Both the position numbers and the translations under genes were made by a program. A stretch of DNA of 64,000 nt, from assembly GCF_003478035.1 (NCBI RefSeq), contig NZ_QUEP01000005.1:173739-237738 (forward strand), in the 5' to 3' direction. Origin of the DNA: Clostridium sp. OF03-18AA (GTDB lineage Bacteria > Bacillota > Clostridia > Lachnospirales > Lachnospiraceae). Of this stretch, positions 1-9,299 are shown piece by piece. The notes beneath the pieces were generated by a model. That model did no database searches, was not told the DNA's origin, and saw only the letters and a list, made by a program, of their open reading frames with translations. Each line of letters starts with the position of its first letter. The stretch's first letter is position 1.

Positions 1-17
1 TCACGAACAGGGGATGC

Positions 18-60
18 GGTTACAGGATCTGTGGGCTTGCAGCGCCACGATCCTGTAACC
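18..60. repeat. Perfect 12-bp inverted repeat at window edge
   Basis: The arms GGTTACAGGATC (18-29) and GATCCTGTAACC (49-60) are exact complements, with a further GTGG/CCAC pairing inside the loop. The GTTACAG...CTGTAAC frame resembles the first hairpin of the dispersed element at 5770-5915, but the rest of that element is absent here. No T-run follows on either strand, so it is not a standard terminator. Its gene context lies outside the window. Confidence 0.5.
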
Positions 61-141
61 GGCGAATTATGTTTAGTATATCATGGAACTGCGAGAAAAG
101 TATGTTTTATAGTGTTAAGTTTTTGTTAAATTTACCAAACA

Positions 142-175
142 TTACGAGCAGCGGATGGCATTCCGCTGCTCGTAA
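142..175 (-). terminator. Strong hairpin downstream of the GH5-like gene
   Basis: A perfect 14-bp stem (142-155 with 162-175) with a 6-base loop sits 12 bases after the stop of the minus-strand GH5-like gene. Read on the minus strand it is followed by only a weak U-rich stretch. It probably ends the two-gene transcript or protects its 3' end. Confidence 0.6.
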
Positions 176-187
176 CAGTTTCTTCCT

Positions 188-1354
188 TTATTGGAATATT
201 GTTTTAAAAACCGGCTGCATAGACGAGATCCATGTATTCTCTGCCGCATTGTAATACTTTGTATCTGCATTTACCGCAAACGGAATTCCTGCATCACTCA
301 ATGCTTTCGTCATAAATTCGGCAAATACTGTCTGTTCTTCTACACTGTATATATTTCCTTTATTATAGTTTCCCGGCATCCAGGCTCCGACCCATGTCGG
401 AATCCCCGTCTGCTGCTGCCATGCAAGCGCCGTCTGGATCTTATCCGTAATCAGCTTTTTCTCAGCATCCGTTCCCGTAGTCCACAGCTTCTTTTCGTTT
501 ATCTTATCAGGCCCGGATGCATAAAAATGCCATTCTGCCATAAGGTATCCATTGTGTGCACTTGGAATTTTCAGCTCTGACAAATAATTAGGGTCTGACC
601 GCAGTCTTGGAGAGATCATAATGATCCTGTCCGGGTTTGTTTTTCTGATTTCTGCAACCGTCTGTTCATACATTTCATTCAACGTATCCGGCAATTTATT
701 GATCGCATCCGAAGATTCAATCATCAGATCAAACGCCAACAGATGTGAAGCATCTTTAAAATGTTCTGCGATCCGGCTCCACCATTCCGTCACATGATCC
801 ATATTTTCCTTTGTTGGATCTGTTTTAAACTCATGCGCCTGATATGCAATAACAGGAATAATTCCATTTTTCAGACAATCTGTGACCTGCATATCCAACA
901 ACGCCAGAAGCTCGGTGCTGATATCATCCTGTACCCGAATTCTGACATGGCTGACCCCGGCTTTCTTAAATTCCTGTACCTGCTTAATGCTGTATGCTCT
1001 GGTCTGCTTCTGAAATTCTGACCATGTGACATCCAGACCTTTTCCCAAAAAACTCTGGTACTGCCACGGAAGTACTGCCTGATCTTTGCTCTGCCCGAGT
1101 CCTTCGATCCAGGCACCATCTGCGCCCGTGACATATCCATCCGGTGTCATACAGTTTGCGCTCATGTAACCATCCGATTCAAAGTAATACCATTTACCGT
1201 CATGGTCCCGAAACCACTGATGCTGAAGAAATGTATGATCATCGCTCTCATATTTCCATCCTGCCGTATCCTGCTTCCACTGTCCAGCATATGAGGGGAA
1301 ACTGCTGACCACCAGGAACGCAGAAACTGCCAGGCCCAAATAAATCCTTTTCAA
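188..1354 (-). CDS. GH5-like secreted protein with N-terminal cell-wall-binding repeats
   Basis: Exported protein of about 388 residues. A signal peptide (MKR... to about residue 23, ending SYA) is followed by aromatic/glycine repeats (WKYESDD, GKWYYFESDGYM, about 25-90) like choline/cell-wall-binding repeats, then a domain resembling a GH5 (beta/alpha)8 barrel, with EWHFYASGP as the usual His-x-Tyr strand and FDLMIES at the acid/base strand. At the strand where GH5 enzymes carry the nucleophile as GE(F/W), it reads VGAWMPG, so activity is doubtful. A GTG at 1369 abuts the previous stop. A TTG at 1354 is preferred because GGAGG lies 8 bases before it and translation then starts at the signal peptide. 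It forms an operon with the gene at 1370-1852. Confidence 0.75.
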   Translation of the reverse strand: MKRIYLGLAVSAFLVVSSFPSYAGQWKQDTAGWKYESDDHTFLQHQWFRDHDGKWYYFESDGYMSANCMTPDGYVTGADGAWIEGLGQSKDQAVLPWQYQSFLGKGLDVTWSEFQKQTRAYSIKQVQEFKKAGVSHVRIRVQDDISTELLALLDMQVTDCLKNGIIPVIAYQAHEFKTDPTKENMDHVTEWWSRIAEHFKDASHLLAFDLMIESSDAINKLPDTLNEMYEQTVAEIRKTNPDRIIMISPRLRSDPNYLSELKIPSAHNGYLMAEWHFYASGPDKINEKKLWTTGTDAEKKLITDKIQTALAWQQQTGIPTWVGAWMPGNYNKGNIYSVEEQTVFAEFMTKALSDAGIPFAVNADTKYYNAAENTWISSMQPVFKTIFQ

Positions 1355-1369
1355 TCTTGTTTCCTCCAC

Positions 1370-1852
1370 TTATTGTCCGGAAGAAAGAAGATCATCAATC
1401 TGTTTCCAAATGCTATTGATCTCTTTCAGCATTTCCAGACGTTTTTCCTTTTCTTTTTCTGCTTCTTTTAATTTTAAGATTGCTGTATCAAAATCTTTGT
1501 TCTCGGCAGCCGCCTTCGCTTCTGCGCGAAGATTCTTTACCTGGGAATCCCCGTTTTCCTCACGGATCGTTTTGATTTTCCCACGAAGTGTTTTTGCCTC
1601 TTTCCACACACTCTTATCAACCGGAAGCTCTCCTGTCTCCTTTTTGTTCAGATGAATATTTTTGAAATGTTCCATGAAATCTTTATTGGATTCCCTGAGA
1701 GCATCCATCTGCTCCTCCATCACTTTCATCTCAGTACGGATCGGCTCCGCTTCCGCCCTATATTCTTTTTTTGTCTCAGCCGCAAACGCAGAGAAGGACA
1801 TGATTGCAGTAAGCGATAACGCCGCGCATAAAATTTTTAAACCTTTTTTCAT
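1370..1852 (-). CDS. Small secreted helical protein of unknown function
   Basis: 160 residues. A clear signal peptide (MKKGLKIL..., cleavage near FAAET, about residue 25) leads into a highly charged Lys/Glu/Ala-rich helical body with heptad-like spacing, suggesting a coiled coil. There are no cysteines after the signal peptide, no lipobox and no membrane anchor. The start has a good GGAGG site 7 bases upstream. Its stop codon is directly followed by the GH5-like gene, so the two are co-transcribed and probably act together at the cell surface. I do not recognise the family. Confidence 0.7.
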   Translation of the reverse strand: MKKGLKILCAALSLTAIMSFSAFAAETKKEYRAEAEPIRTEMKVMEEQMDALRESNKDFMEHFKNIHLNKKETGELPVDKSVWKEAKTLRGKIKTIREENGDSQVKNLRAEAKAAAENKDFDTAILKLKEAEKEKEKRLEMLKEINSIWKQIDDLLSSGQ

Positions 1853-2009
1853 CTTGTTACCTCCATCATTAAATTATTTGATGTGTTTATCATACCGTTA
1901 TCCCTGTGTGCATTACCAGTTCACCTGTGTGGCAAGAATGCGGCAATCATTTACGGTTTTAAACTTTCATGTTAATATGAAAACATAAATACAAACGAGG
2001 TAATTTATC

Positions 2010-2735
2010 ATGTCAAAACTGATCTATGTAGTAGATGATGAGTCAAATATCCGTACAATGATGCAGCTATTTCTTGAAAATGAAGGCTTTACAGTAGAGA
2101 CATTTAAAAATGGTCAGGAAGCCTGTCAGGCCTTTTCCGCAAAAGAACCCGATATGCTTATCCTCGACATCATGATGCCCGGAATCGATGGTCTCAGTCT
2201 ATGTACCTATTTCCGTCGTCAAAGCCACGTTCCCATTATTTTTGTATCTGCCAAAGATACGCCGCTCGACCGTGTTATGGGAATCACTCTCGGAAGCGAT
2301 GACTATATTACAAAGCCCTTTCTTCCATTAGAGTTCGTTGCGCGGGTAAAAGCATTATTCCGCCGGTCTGATCCACACTTTTACGATGCCAGCATGACCG
2401 ATCCTGTCACTCGGTTTATATGTGGAAATCTGGTCCTTTTTCCTGTCAGCCACAGAGTCACAATTCAGGAACGTGATCTCAATGTAACTCCGACAGAATT
2501 TGATTTCCTGCTGTATATGATACAACGGGCAGATAATGCTGTTTCTAAAAAAGAATTAGCCGAACAGATCTGGCATTTTCAAGGTCCTAATCCTGAAGCA
2601 GATATGCCGGAGGATTTTATTAAACGGCTTCGAAAAAAACTACTATCTTTCGGTTCTACTGCCTTGATCGAGACGGTATGGGGCTTTGGTTATCGGATGA
2701 GCGAACGAAAGCCAGAAGGGATCGAATCAATATGA
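2010..2735 (+). CDS. OmpR-family response regulator
   Basis: 241 residues. The N-terminal receiver domain has the acidic pair in VVDDES (9-10), the phosphoacceptor D53 in LILDIMMPG and the conserved K102 in DYITKPF. The C-terminal half is an OmpR/PhoB winged helix (NVTPTEFDFLLYMI, IKRLRKKL, TVWGFGYRM). It presumably binds DNA as a phosphorylated dimer under control of the kinase encoded immediately downstream, with which it shares a 4-base ATGA overlap. The target genes are not evident. The divergent secreted-protein operon at 188-1852 is a neighbour but shares no obvious direct-repeat site. Confidence 0.92.
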   Translation: MSKLIYVVDDESNIRTMMQLFLENEGFTVETFKNGQEACQAFSAKEPDMLILDIMMPGIDGLSLCTYFRRQSHVPIIFVSAKDTPLDRVMGITLGSDDYITKPFLPLEFVARVKALFRRSDPHFYDASMTDPVTRFICGNLVLFPVSHRVTIQERDLNVTPTEFDFLLYMIQRADNAVSKKELAEQIWHFQGPNPEADMPEDFIKRLRKKLLSFGSTALIETVWGFGYRMSERKPEGIESI

Positions 2736-4162
2736 TTGGAAAGAGTATCCAAACACGTTTATTTTCTGCAGTTTTTCTCGTGATTTTTATGATGACTTTC
2801 GGAGTCGGAATCACCTTTTTCCTTTCTTCTCGTTGGTATGTACAGTACACTGCCAAGAAAGAAACAGAGCATCTGATCAGAATGGTTCAATCGGAGTCGG
2901 ATCGTTTGAGCACTGACCCGGCTTACACTTCCTCAGATTCTAAGGAAAATACGCGCGAATCTTCAAAAGCTTTGCTTCGTTCTGTCCGGCGGCAGCTCAG
3001 AGATCAGCCTTATAATGGTATATTTTTGATTTTTAATTCCAAGCAAAAACTTGTCTTCCCTCAATCCAGTAATGACCAGAATATTTATCCGATATCTGCC
3101 TTAGAGGAACAGTGCCGACAGATGATCCAGTCAGGTGAACTGATTTCGGGAAAACCGTCCCGGATTTTACTTTCTGAAGACTTCTGGTACATCAGTATGT
3201 ATGTGTTTCCGTCCAGTACACCTGTACGGGCAAAGTATTTTGTTTCTGTTGTCCAAATTCCGGATTCATCTGTTTTCTGGAATTATACATGGAAATTGTA
3301 TATTGCGATTTTAATCGCTTCTGTGTTTTTATCATCTTTTTTAGTATGGGGAATCGCTAGAACCATCTCTGTCCCGATCCAGCATCTTTGTCTTCAGATC
3401 CAGAGGATCAATGGAGAAACAGACGCACAGATCCAGGATTCCTATTCTTTAAATGAACTGGAATCTTTAAAACGCTCCTATAACCAGATGGAAGAAACGA
3501 TCCGGAGATCCGAGGAAGAAAAAAGACAGTTTTTTCAAAACGCTTCCCATGATCTAAAAACGCCGCTTGCGTCTATAACCGGGTATTCCCAGGGGATCGT
3601 TTCCAATGTCATAAAGGATCATCAGAAAGCTGCCAGCATCATTCTTTCTGAAAGTCTGCGCATGACTGACCTTGTAGAAAGCATTCTTTCTCTCTCAAAA
3701 ATGGACTGTCACACATTTGACCTGCATCCGACAGATCTGGAAGTAGTGGAGTTTCTTGATGAATGTGTGGATATCATGAGTACGATCCGAAGGGACTGCG
3801 TCATACATCTTGAATCTGCACACCCACTAACAATCCACACGGATCCGGAATTGTTGAAGCGGGTGATACAAAATATTCTTTCAAACTGTCTGCGATATGC
3901 CGATCACGAGATTCTGATCCGTATGAGTACAGATGGTAACTCGCTGATCCTTCTGATACAGGATGATGGTCCGGGATTCCCGGAGAAAGATCTCCCTCAT
4001 ATTTTTGAACGTTTTTATAAGGGTGATGGTGGAAAAAATGGAATTGGTCTTTCTATTGTATGGACCGGCATCCACTATCTTGGCGGATCCATTACCGCCG
4101 GAAACCGCGCTGTGCCGGAACACGGGGCTTATTATCAGCTTTTATTGCCCCTGTCTTTTTAA
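2732..4162 (+). CDS. Membrane sensor histidine kinase
   Basis: 476 residues from the ATG that overlaps the response regulator stop; an earlier in-frame start at 2678 would lie inside that gene. Order of parts: TM1 (about 10-33), extracytoplasmic sensor domain (about 34-190), TM2 (about 191-212), HAMP linker, HisKA dimerisation helix with phosphoacceptor H273 in NASHDLKTPLAS, and a HATPase domain with N-box NILSNCLRYAD, DDGPGF and a short GGKNGIGLSI G-box. It autophosphorylates and passes phosphate to the regulator. The sensor domain is not recognisable, so the signal is unknown. Confidence 0.92.
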   Translation: MIGKSIQTRLFSAVFLVIFMMTFGVGITFFLSSRWYVQYTAKKETEHLIRMVQSESDRLSTDPAYTSSDSKENTRESSKALLRSVRRQLRDQPYNGIFLIFNSKQKLVFPQSSNDQNIYPISALEEQCRQMIQSGELISGKPSRILLSEDFWYISMYVFPSSTPVRAKYFVSVVQIPDSSVFWNYTWKLYIAILIASVFLSSFLVWGIARTISVPIQHLCLQIQRINGETDAQIQDSYSLNELESLKRSYNQMEETIRRSEEEKRQFFQNASHDLKTPLASITGYSQGIVSNVIKDHQKAASIILSESLRMTDLVESILSLSKMDCHTFDLHPTDLEVVEFLDECVDIMSTIRRDCVIHLESAHPLTIHTDPELLKRVIQNILSNCLRYADHEILIRMSTDGNSLILLIQDDGPGFPEKDLPHIFERFYKGDGGKNGIGLSIVWTGIHYLGGSITAGNRAVPEHGAYYQLLLPLSF

Positions 4163-4223
4163 AACTGCCAATCTCCCGTGTAAACACAGACTTTATCTCG
4201 TTACCCGCGTATGTACGCAAAAA

Positions 4224-4262
4224 GGCCGGTGTATCGAATTCTTCTTAATACACCGGTCTTTA
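4224..4262 (+). terminator. Rho-independent terminator of the two-component operon
   Basis: An 11-bp stem (4224-4234 with 4248-4258, one G-U pair) is followed by TTTATATT, 60 bases after the histidine kinase stop. Confidence 0.8.
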
Positions 4263-4320
4263 TATTGCTATTCGGACTTTTTACCCGTTAATGGATAATT
4301 TTTTTTCATTTCTGTTGCTT

Positions 4321-5577
4321 TTACAGGTTTCTCTCAACCAGATTCTTTAAGGTTCCCTCGAACGGTTTGAACGGGATCTCCTTATCGTAGTTTAAGAAAT
4401 CCTTCACATATCCAAGTGCTGCTGCAACACCGTAGATCATGCCGCGCTCATCCACATCGAATTCCGGTGTGTGATGGTTTGCGCCGGTGCCGGCCTCCTC
4501 GCTCTGGATACCTGTGAAGGTGATGATACCCGGCCAGAGCTTTAAGCATGCCTGCATGCTCTCAGATGCCATCCACGGCTGTGCAACCGTAACAGCATCC
4601 TCACCGATATATTTTCTTACTGCGTTCTTCGCAATCTCGCTGCAGACTGCGTTGTTCTGGCACTCGAACAGCGGATCCGGCATATGAAGGATTTCATATG
4701 TACACTGACAGAGCTCGCACTCTTTCTCGACTACGTCCATCAACTGTTTTACAAACGGTGCGCCTGCGCCGTCAACATTGAAGGTACGGATCGTACCGCC
4801 GAAGGTCAGCTCGTCCGGAATAATGTTGCGGACGGTTCCGCAGTTTACGAAACCAACGGAGCAGGTCAGGATATCCGTCGGAGCCACATATTTCATGCGG
4901 ATCATATTGATATGGTTATAGATATTGTTGAAGCAGTCTAAAACACTATGGGCAAGATCCGGACGGGATCCGTGACCAGCCTGGCCGTGAAGCTTGATGA
5001 TAAATCCGTATGCACCGGAGAATACAGCGCCCGGCTCCGCGGAGATTGTTCCTGTCGGAACATCCCATTTTACATGTGTTGCCATACAGGTATCGATCTT
5101 TAATTTCATTGTCTCAACAGCATACGGAAGTAGATTTCTGATATTTCCGCCGGCTTCCTCGCCGCGCTCAAAAAGGAGAACGATATTGCCATTTAAGTCT
5201 TCCTTATTCTCGTTTAAGATCTTTGCCTCAGCGAGAAGCATCGCTGTGTGGGCGTCATGTCCGCAGGCGTGGGAGATTCCATCGTTCTTGGAGATGCAGA
5301 CCTTTTCCTTTGTGAGGTTTGTCTTGCTCTCCTTGATCGGAAGTGCGTCCATATCGGCACGGAGAAGAACGGTTTTTCCCGGTTTTCCGCCGTGGATCTG
5401 TCCGATAATACCACCTTCCGGAACGACTACATACTCGATTCCCAGCGCATCAAGCTCAGAGGCAATATATTTTACTGTCTCATACTCCACACCGCTGTTT
5501 TCCGGATACTCGTGCATATGTCTTCTGATCCTTACCATGTAGTCGAAATTTTTCTTAGCTTCGTTTAAGATATCCAT
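4321..5577 (-). CDS. M20D amidohydrolase (AbgB / IAA-amino acid hydrolase type)
   Basis: 418 residues. Hydrolyses an N-acyl or aminobenzoyl amino-acid amide bond using a metal centre. The family hallmark HACGHDAHTAMLL (about residues 95-107) supplies the metal-binding Cys and His ligands; the opening IRRHMHEYPENSG and the glutamates in RGEEAGGN also fit M20D. It is cytoplasmic, with no signal peptide. The ATG at 5577 was chosen because GGAG lies 6 bases upstream; an upstream in-frame start at 5610 has no ribosome site. Two AbgT transporters occur near 21.6 and 24.5 kb, so p-aminobenzoyl-glutamate or a similar acyl-amino acid is a plausible substrate, but this is inference. Confidence 0.85.
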   Translation of the reverse strand: MDILNEAKKNFDYMVRIRRHMHEYPENSGVEYETVKYIASELDALGIEYVVVPEGGIIGQIHGGKPGKTVLLRADMDALPIKESKTNLTKEKVCISKNDGISHACGHDAHTAMLLAEAKILNENKEDLNGNIVLLFERGEEAGGNIRNLLPYAVETMKLKIDTCMATHVKWDVPTGTISAEPGAVFSGAYGFIIKLHGQAGHGSRPDLAHSVLDCFNNIYNHINMIRMKYVAPTDILTCSVGFVNCGTVRNIIPDELTFGGTIRTFNVDGAGAPFVKQLMDVVEKECELCQCTYEILHMPDPLFECQNNAVCSEIAKNAVRKYIGEDAVTVAQPWMASESMQACLKLWPGIITFTGIQSEEAGTGANHHTPEFDVDERGMIYGVAAALGYVKDFLNYDKEIPFKPFEGTLKNLVERNL

Positions 5578-5721
5578 ATTTTCTCCATTCCGGCGGAACC
5601 GCTTCGTCATTTACCGACAGCGCAGTTTGTCCGTCTCTTCAGTTTTGGATTTTCAATAACTGCTCATATCTTCACAGTCATGATCTGAAAATGTCTGTTT
5701 CCAGACGTCTCTATATTAGCA

Positions 5722-5753
5722 TGCGCAGGGAACTAATTCCAGTCCCCTGCGCA
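5722..5753. other. GC-rich hairpin in the 5' region of the M20D gene
   Basis: A perfect 9-bp stem TGCGCAGGG/CCCTGCGCA (5722-5730 with 5745-5753). On the plus strand it is followed by TTATTTTTTATTT and so looks like a terminator, yet no plus-strand gene precedes it. On the minus strand it lies between tyrS and the M20D gene. Confidence 0.5.
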
Positions 5754-5769
5754 GCTTATTTTTTATTTA

Positions 5770-5915
5770 ACGTTACAGTACACGGGCACTCCATGCCCGC
5801 GCACTGTAACAGGATTTTGCCGATGCTTCGCATTCCGAATCGGCAAAATCCGCGGTCATAACGGTATCATACGGAATTTTCAGTTCAGAAAATTCCTACC
5901 CATGAAAAGTAACTA
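5770..5915. repeat. Dispersed multi-hairpin element, copy A1
   Basis: Three consecutive hairpins: GTTACAGT/ACTGTAAC enclosing CGGGCA/TGCCCG (5772-5810), GGATTTTGCCGA/TCGGCAAAATCC (5812-5851), and GGAATTTTC/GAAAATTCC (5872-5895) within GGTA...TACC. The unit ends CATGAAAAGTAAC and runs into the tyrS stop codon. Related copies are at 26785-26915 and 39702-39845. All three share CGCATTCC(G/A)AATCGGC and a TCATACGGAATTTTCAGTTC-like tail, clearest in the first two. Confidence 0.8.
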
Positions 5916-7136
5916 TTTAACTACAACGCGTCTGAAGTTCTTCTTACCACGCTTTACAACGATTCCTTCACCGGAGAGCTGTTCTTTCGTGTATACAGCC
6001 TTAATATCCTTCACGATCTCACCGTCTACGGAAACGCCGCCCTGCTCTACGTTTCTTCTCGCCTCAGAACGGGATGCGCAGAGGCCGGATTTCTGTACGA
6101 TGGAAAGGAGGTCGATCGAACCATCAGAAAGATCTGCGTCGGAAAGCTCTGCTGTCGGCATTTCTGCCGCAGCGCCGCCTGCGAATAATGCACGTGCGCT
6201 CTCCTGTGCTTTCTTTGCTTCCTCCTCGCCGTGAACAAGGCTTGTGAGCTCGTATGCGAGGATCTCCTTCGCCTGATTTAACTGGCTGCCTTCCCATTTG
6301 TCCATCTCATCGATCTGCTCAAGTGGAAGGAATGTGAGCATGCGCAGGCACTTTAATACGTCTGCGTCGCCAACATTTCTCCAGTACTGGTAGAACTCAA
6401 ACGGAGTCGTCTTATTCGGATCAAGCCAGACAGCGCCGGACTGGGTCTTGCCCATCTTCTTGCCCTCAGAGTTTAAGAGCAGTGTGATCGTCATTGCGTG
6501 CGCGTCCTTGCCGAGTTTTCTTCTGATGAGCTCTGTACCGCCGAGCATGTTGCTCCACTGGTCATCGCCGCCGAACTGCATATTACAGCCGTATCTCTGG
6601 AACAGCTCGTAGAAGTCGTAGCTCTGCATCAGCATGTAGTTGAACTCTAAGAAGCTTAAGCCCTTCTCCATTCTCTGCTTATAGCACTCCGCGCGGAGCA
6701 TGTTGTTGACGGAGAAGTGCGGTCCGATCTCTCTTAAGAAATCGATGTAGTTTAAGTTCATAAGCCACTCAGCGTTGTTTACCATCATGGCTTTTCCTTC
6801 GGAGAAGTCGATGAAACGGCTCATCTGCTTTTTAAAGCAGTCGCAGTTGTGCTGGATCGTCTCAACCGTCATCATGGTTCTCATATCGGTACGTCCGGAC
6901 GGATCCCCGACCATTCCGGTACCGCCGCCGATCAGCGCGATCGGCTTGTTTCCTGCCATCTGTAAACGTTTCATTAAGCAGAGTGCCATGAAATGTCCGA
7001 CATGAAGGCTGTCCGCGGTCGGGTCAAAGCCGATGTAGAATACGGCCCTTCCCTCGTTTACCATTTTACGGATCTCTTCTTCGTTTGTGACCTGCGCGAT
7101 CAGTCCGCGGGCCTGTAACTCTTCGTAAACTCCCAT
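5913..7136 (-). CDS. tyrS: Tyrosyl-tRNA synthetase
   Basis: 407 residues, normal family length. Charges tRNA-Tyr with tyrosine using ATP. Class I signatures are visible: the HIGH-type HVGH (about 46-49, in [11 protein letters not shown]) and the KMSKS-type KMGKT (about 232-236). Tyrosine-pocket motifs YDF and GGDDQWSN precede the latter. A C-terminal S4 RNA-binding domain (about 340-407, [18 protein letters not shown]) completes it. It sits behind a Tyr-type T-box leader and is transcribed alone. Its stop overlaps the edge of repeat element A1. Confidence 0.97.
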   Translation of the reverse strand: MGVYEELQARGLIAQVTNEEEIRKMVNEGRAVFYIGFDPTADSLHVGHFMALCLMKRLQMAGNKPIALIGGGTGMVGDPSGRTDMRTMMTVETIQHNCDCFKKQMSRFIDFSEGKAMMVNNAEWLMNLNYIDFLREIGPHFSVNNMLRAECYKQRMEKGLSFLEFNYMLMQSYDFYELFQRYGCNMQFGGDDQWSNMLGGTELIRRKLGKDAHAMTITLLLNSEGKKMGKTQSGAVWLDPNKTTPFEFYQYWRNVGDADVLKCLRMLTFLPLEQIDEMDKWEGSQLNQAKEILAYELTSLVHGEEEAKKAQESARALFAGGAAAEMPTAELSDADLSDGSIDLLSIVQKSGLCASRSEARRNVEQGGVSVDGEIVKDIKAVYTKEQLSGEGIVVKRGKKNFRRVVVK

Positions 7137-7289
7137 TTTGTTTACTCCTTTTCTGTAATTTTCTGCGGATATTCGTTTCTTCCGCCTGTGTTGGTCTTTA
7201 TATGAAGACCTGCTATCCGGACGAAGCGTTCTTTCTCCTGCTGCCTGACTCTTTCAGTCTCAGTCCAGTCCGGCAACTCCGGCACTGAA

Positions 7290-7640
7290 CATTCTCCTTG
7301 CAGGTACAAAAAAGCCCCGTCCCTTGTTTCCCAAAAGGACGAGGCATACGCTCGTGTTACCACCTGATGTTCCCGAAACGCTCGCACGCTCCGGCTCATG
7401 GAGTCCTCATCATAAAAGACCCCGGCATTTCTAACGGGTGCCAGTTCCGTCACAGCCTACTCGCGTTCCGCCGGAATATCCGGTTTCCTCTTTCGGTGTG
7501 CAGCTCCGAGATGTATTCAGAAAAAGAAGTCCGCGCGCCTCTCATCCACCGGCAGCTTTCTGTGCGGAGCAGGTCATTTCCCTACTTGTTCCCTTCATCG
7601 CTTTTCCATTATATACCGCATGCTTTAACGCGGCTATATG
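7290..7640 (-). promoter_or_regulatory. Tyr-specific T-box leader of tyrS
   Basis: On the minus strand the leader shows stem I with the specifier-loop pattern GAA-TAC-A near 7510-7520 (TAC = Tyr codon), a stem III-like AGTAGGCTG...CCCGTTA block, the antiterminator core AGGTGGTAACACG (7354-7367), and a terminator hairpin GCCTCGTCC/GGACGGGGC followed by TTTTTT (7308-7345). TGGT in the bulge matches an A73 discriminator, as in tRNA-Tyr. Uncharged tRNA-Tyr should stabilise the antiterminator and raise tyrS expression. An apparent 103-codon minus-strand ORF here is only this leader. Confidence 0.93.
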
Positions 7641-7644
7641 GGTC

Positions 7645-7673
7645 ATTATATGGAGATTCCAAAGCTTTGTCAA
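7645..7673 (-). promoter_or_regulatory. Consensus promoter for the tyrS leader
   Basis: On the minus strand, TTGACA (7673-7668), 17 bases, then TATAAT (7650-7645): a perfect vegetative promoter. Transcription would start near 7638, at the head of the T-box. Confidence 0.9.
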
Positions 7674-7735
7674 GAGCGGAAGCCCTGAAATTCGTTAACT
7701 TCATATCCTTTCCTGCAATTTCCCCCTGATTTTTC

Positions 7736-7763
7736 TGGACAAATAACAAGAATGTGATAGAAT
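7736..7763 (+). promoter_or_regulatory. Promoter for uraA
   Basis: TGGACA (7736-7741), 16 bases, TAGAAT (7758-7763). The transcript carries about 70 bases of leader with a GCCTG/CAGGC pairing before the uraA ribosome site. No PyrR-type attenuator was recognised. Confidence 0.6.
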
Positions 7764-7841
7764 AGAAAAAATGCCTGAAACCGGGAACGTCCGGCGCAGG
7801 CGCAAGTACTAAAAAACCAATTGTTCTCAAGGAGGTCCCGT

Positions 7842-9095
7842 ATGGAAAGCCATAAGATCATTCAGGTGGACGAAAAGGTTCCCTTTAACCTTCTGATCCC
7901 CCTGAGCATCCAGCACATGTTCGCCATGTTCGGCGCATCCGTTCTCGTTCCGTTCTTATTCGGAATCAATCCCGCGATCGTTCTTTTCATGAACGGTGTC
8001 GGAACTCTCATGTTTATCTTTATCACAAAGGGAAAAGCTCCCGCCTATCTCGGTTCCAGTTTCGCCTTTCTCGCCCCGGCCGGCATCGTGATCGCAAAAT
8101 TCGGTTATGAATATGCCCTCGGCGGATTCGTTGCCGTCGGTTTCGTCGGATGTATCCTCGCATTCATCATTTATAAGATCGGATATAAATGGATCGACGT
8201 CGTTCTCCCTCCTGCTGCCATGGGCCCGGTCGTAGCCCTGATTGGTCTGGAGCTCTCCTCCAGCGCAGCAAGCAATGCGGGACTCTTAGACGAGACCATT
8301 GATCCGAAGAATCTGATCGTGTTCCTCGTGACACTTGGCTTTGCCGTTTTCGGTTCTGTCCTGTTCCGGGGATTTTTATCTGTCATCCCGATCCTGATCG
8401 CCGTGATCGCGGGATATGTCGCTGCCGTTGCATGCGGAATCGTTGATTTCTCTGCGGTTGCCGCTGCCCCGATCTTTGCGATCCCGAACTTCACCGCTCC
8501 AAAATTTAATATGGAAGCGATCATGATCATCATGCCGGTCATCCTGGTCATCACCTCCGAGCATATCGGACATCAAGTTGTAACAAGTAAGATCGTCGGC
8601 CGCGACCTCTTAAAGGATCCGGGACTTCACCGCAGCATCTTCGGTGACAACTTCTCCACCATGGTCTCCGGACTCATCGGTTCCGTACCGACGACCACCT
8701 ACGGTGAGAACATCGGTGTCATGGCTGTCACAAAGGTTTACAGTGTGCAGGTCATCGCCGGAGCGGCTGTGATCTCCATCATCTGTTCCTTCATCGGCAA
8801 ATTATCGACCCTGATCCAGACGATCCCGGGTCCGGTCATCGGCGGAATCTCCTTCCTGCTCTACGGTATGATCGGAACCTCCGGTCTCCGCATTCTGGTC
8901 GACTCAAAAGTCGACTACGGAAAAAACAGGAATCAGGCCCTGACCGCTGTGATCTTCGTAACCGGTCTCTCCGGGATCAAGGTGAATTTCGGCAATGTGC
9001 AGCTCACAGGTATGGTCCTTGCATGTGTTGTCGGCATGATTTTAAGCCTGATCTTCTATCTCTTTGATAAGATGAAGCTTACAAATGATCAGTAA
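7842..9095 (+). CDS. uraA: Uracil permease (NCS2 family)
   Basis: 417 residues. A polytopic inner-membrane carrier that imports uracil (or a related nucleobase) with a cation. The N-terminal LLIPLSIQHMFAMFGASVLVPFLFG is the standard UraA/PyrP start, and the GSSFAFLAP and SEHIGHQV segments match the substrate-site helices of the family. About 12-14 hydrophobic helices are present. ATG 7842 follows AAGGAGG by 6 bases; an upstream in-frame ATG (7821) has no site. Single-gene transcript with its own promoter and terminator. Uracil versus xanthine specificity cannot be proven by eye, but the start is UraA-like. Confidence 0.9.
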   Translation: MESHKIIQVDEKVPFNLLIPLSIQHMFAMFGASVLVPFLFGINPAIVLFMNGVGTLMFIFITKGKAPAYLGSSFAFLAPAGIVIAKFGYEYALGGFVAVGFVGCILAFIIYKIGYKWIDVVLPPAAMGPVVALIGLELSSSAASNAGLLDETIDPKNLIVFLVTLGFAVFGSVLFRGFLSVIPILIAVIAGYVAAVACGIVDFSAVAAAPIFAIPNFTAPKFNMEAIMIIMPVILVITSEHIGHQVVTSKIVGRDLLKDPGLHRSIFGDNFSTMVSGLIGSVPTTTYGENIGVMAVTKVYSVQVIAGAAVISIICSFIGKLSTLIQTIPGPVIGGISFLLYGMIGTSGLRILVDSKVDYGKNRNQALTAVIFVTGLSGIKVNFGNVQLTGMVLACVVGMILSLIFYLFDKMKLTNDQ

Positions 9096-9135
9096 AAGTA
9101 ACAAAGTGTAACCATCTGGAATAAAACGTAAACTT

Positions 9136-9193
9136 GCAGGTTCTGCTCCGGTATGCGGTTCATCTCCGCTATCGTTTCAGAACCTGCTTTTTA
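9136..9193 (+). terminator. Terminator of uraA
   Basis: A 10-bp stem GCAGGTTCTG/CAGAACCTGC (9136-9145 with 9178-9187) with an internal smaller hairpin and a TTTTTATTTTTT tail, 40 bases after the uraA stop. Confidence 0.88.
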
Positions 9194-9299
9194 TTTTTTC
9201 TACAGCCTGTCCCGCACACATTTCCCCGTCCTTTTTATTTTTTACTCCCGGCTCATTCAAACCGATACTTTTTTTCTGCCCTCTTTTCCCTTTTGTTAT

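Noticed and set aside
2010..4162. The two-component system as WalRK
   Set aside because: The kinase has a short G-box and no PAS domain, and the usual yycH/yycI/MBL neighbours are missing.
5770..5915. Dispersed repeats as a CRISPR array
   Set aside because: Copies are tens of kilobases apart with no regular spacers and no cas genes.
7142..7453. 103-codon minus-strand ORF upstream of tyrS
   Set aside because: Coincides with the 3' half of the tyrS T-box leader, so it is untranslated RNA.
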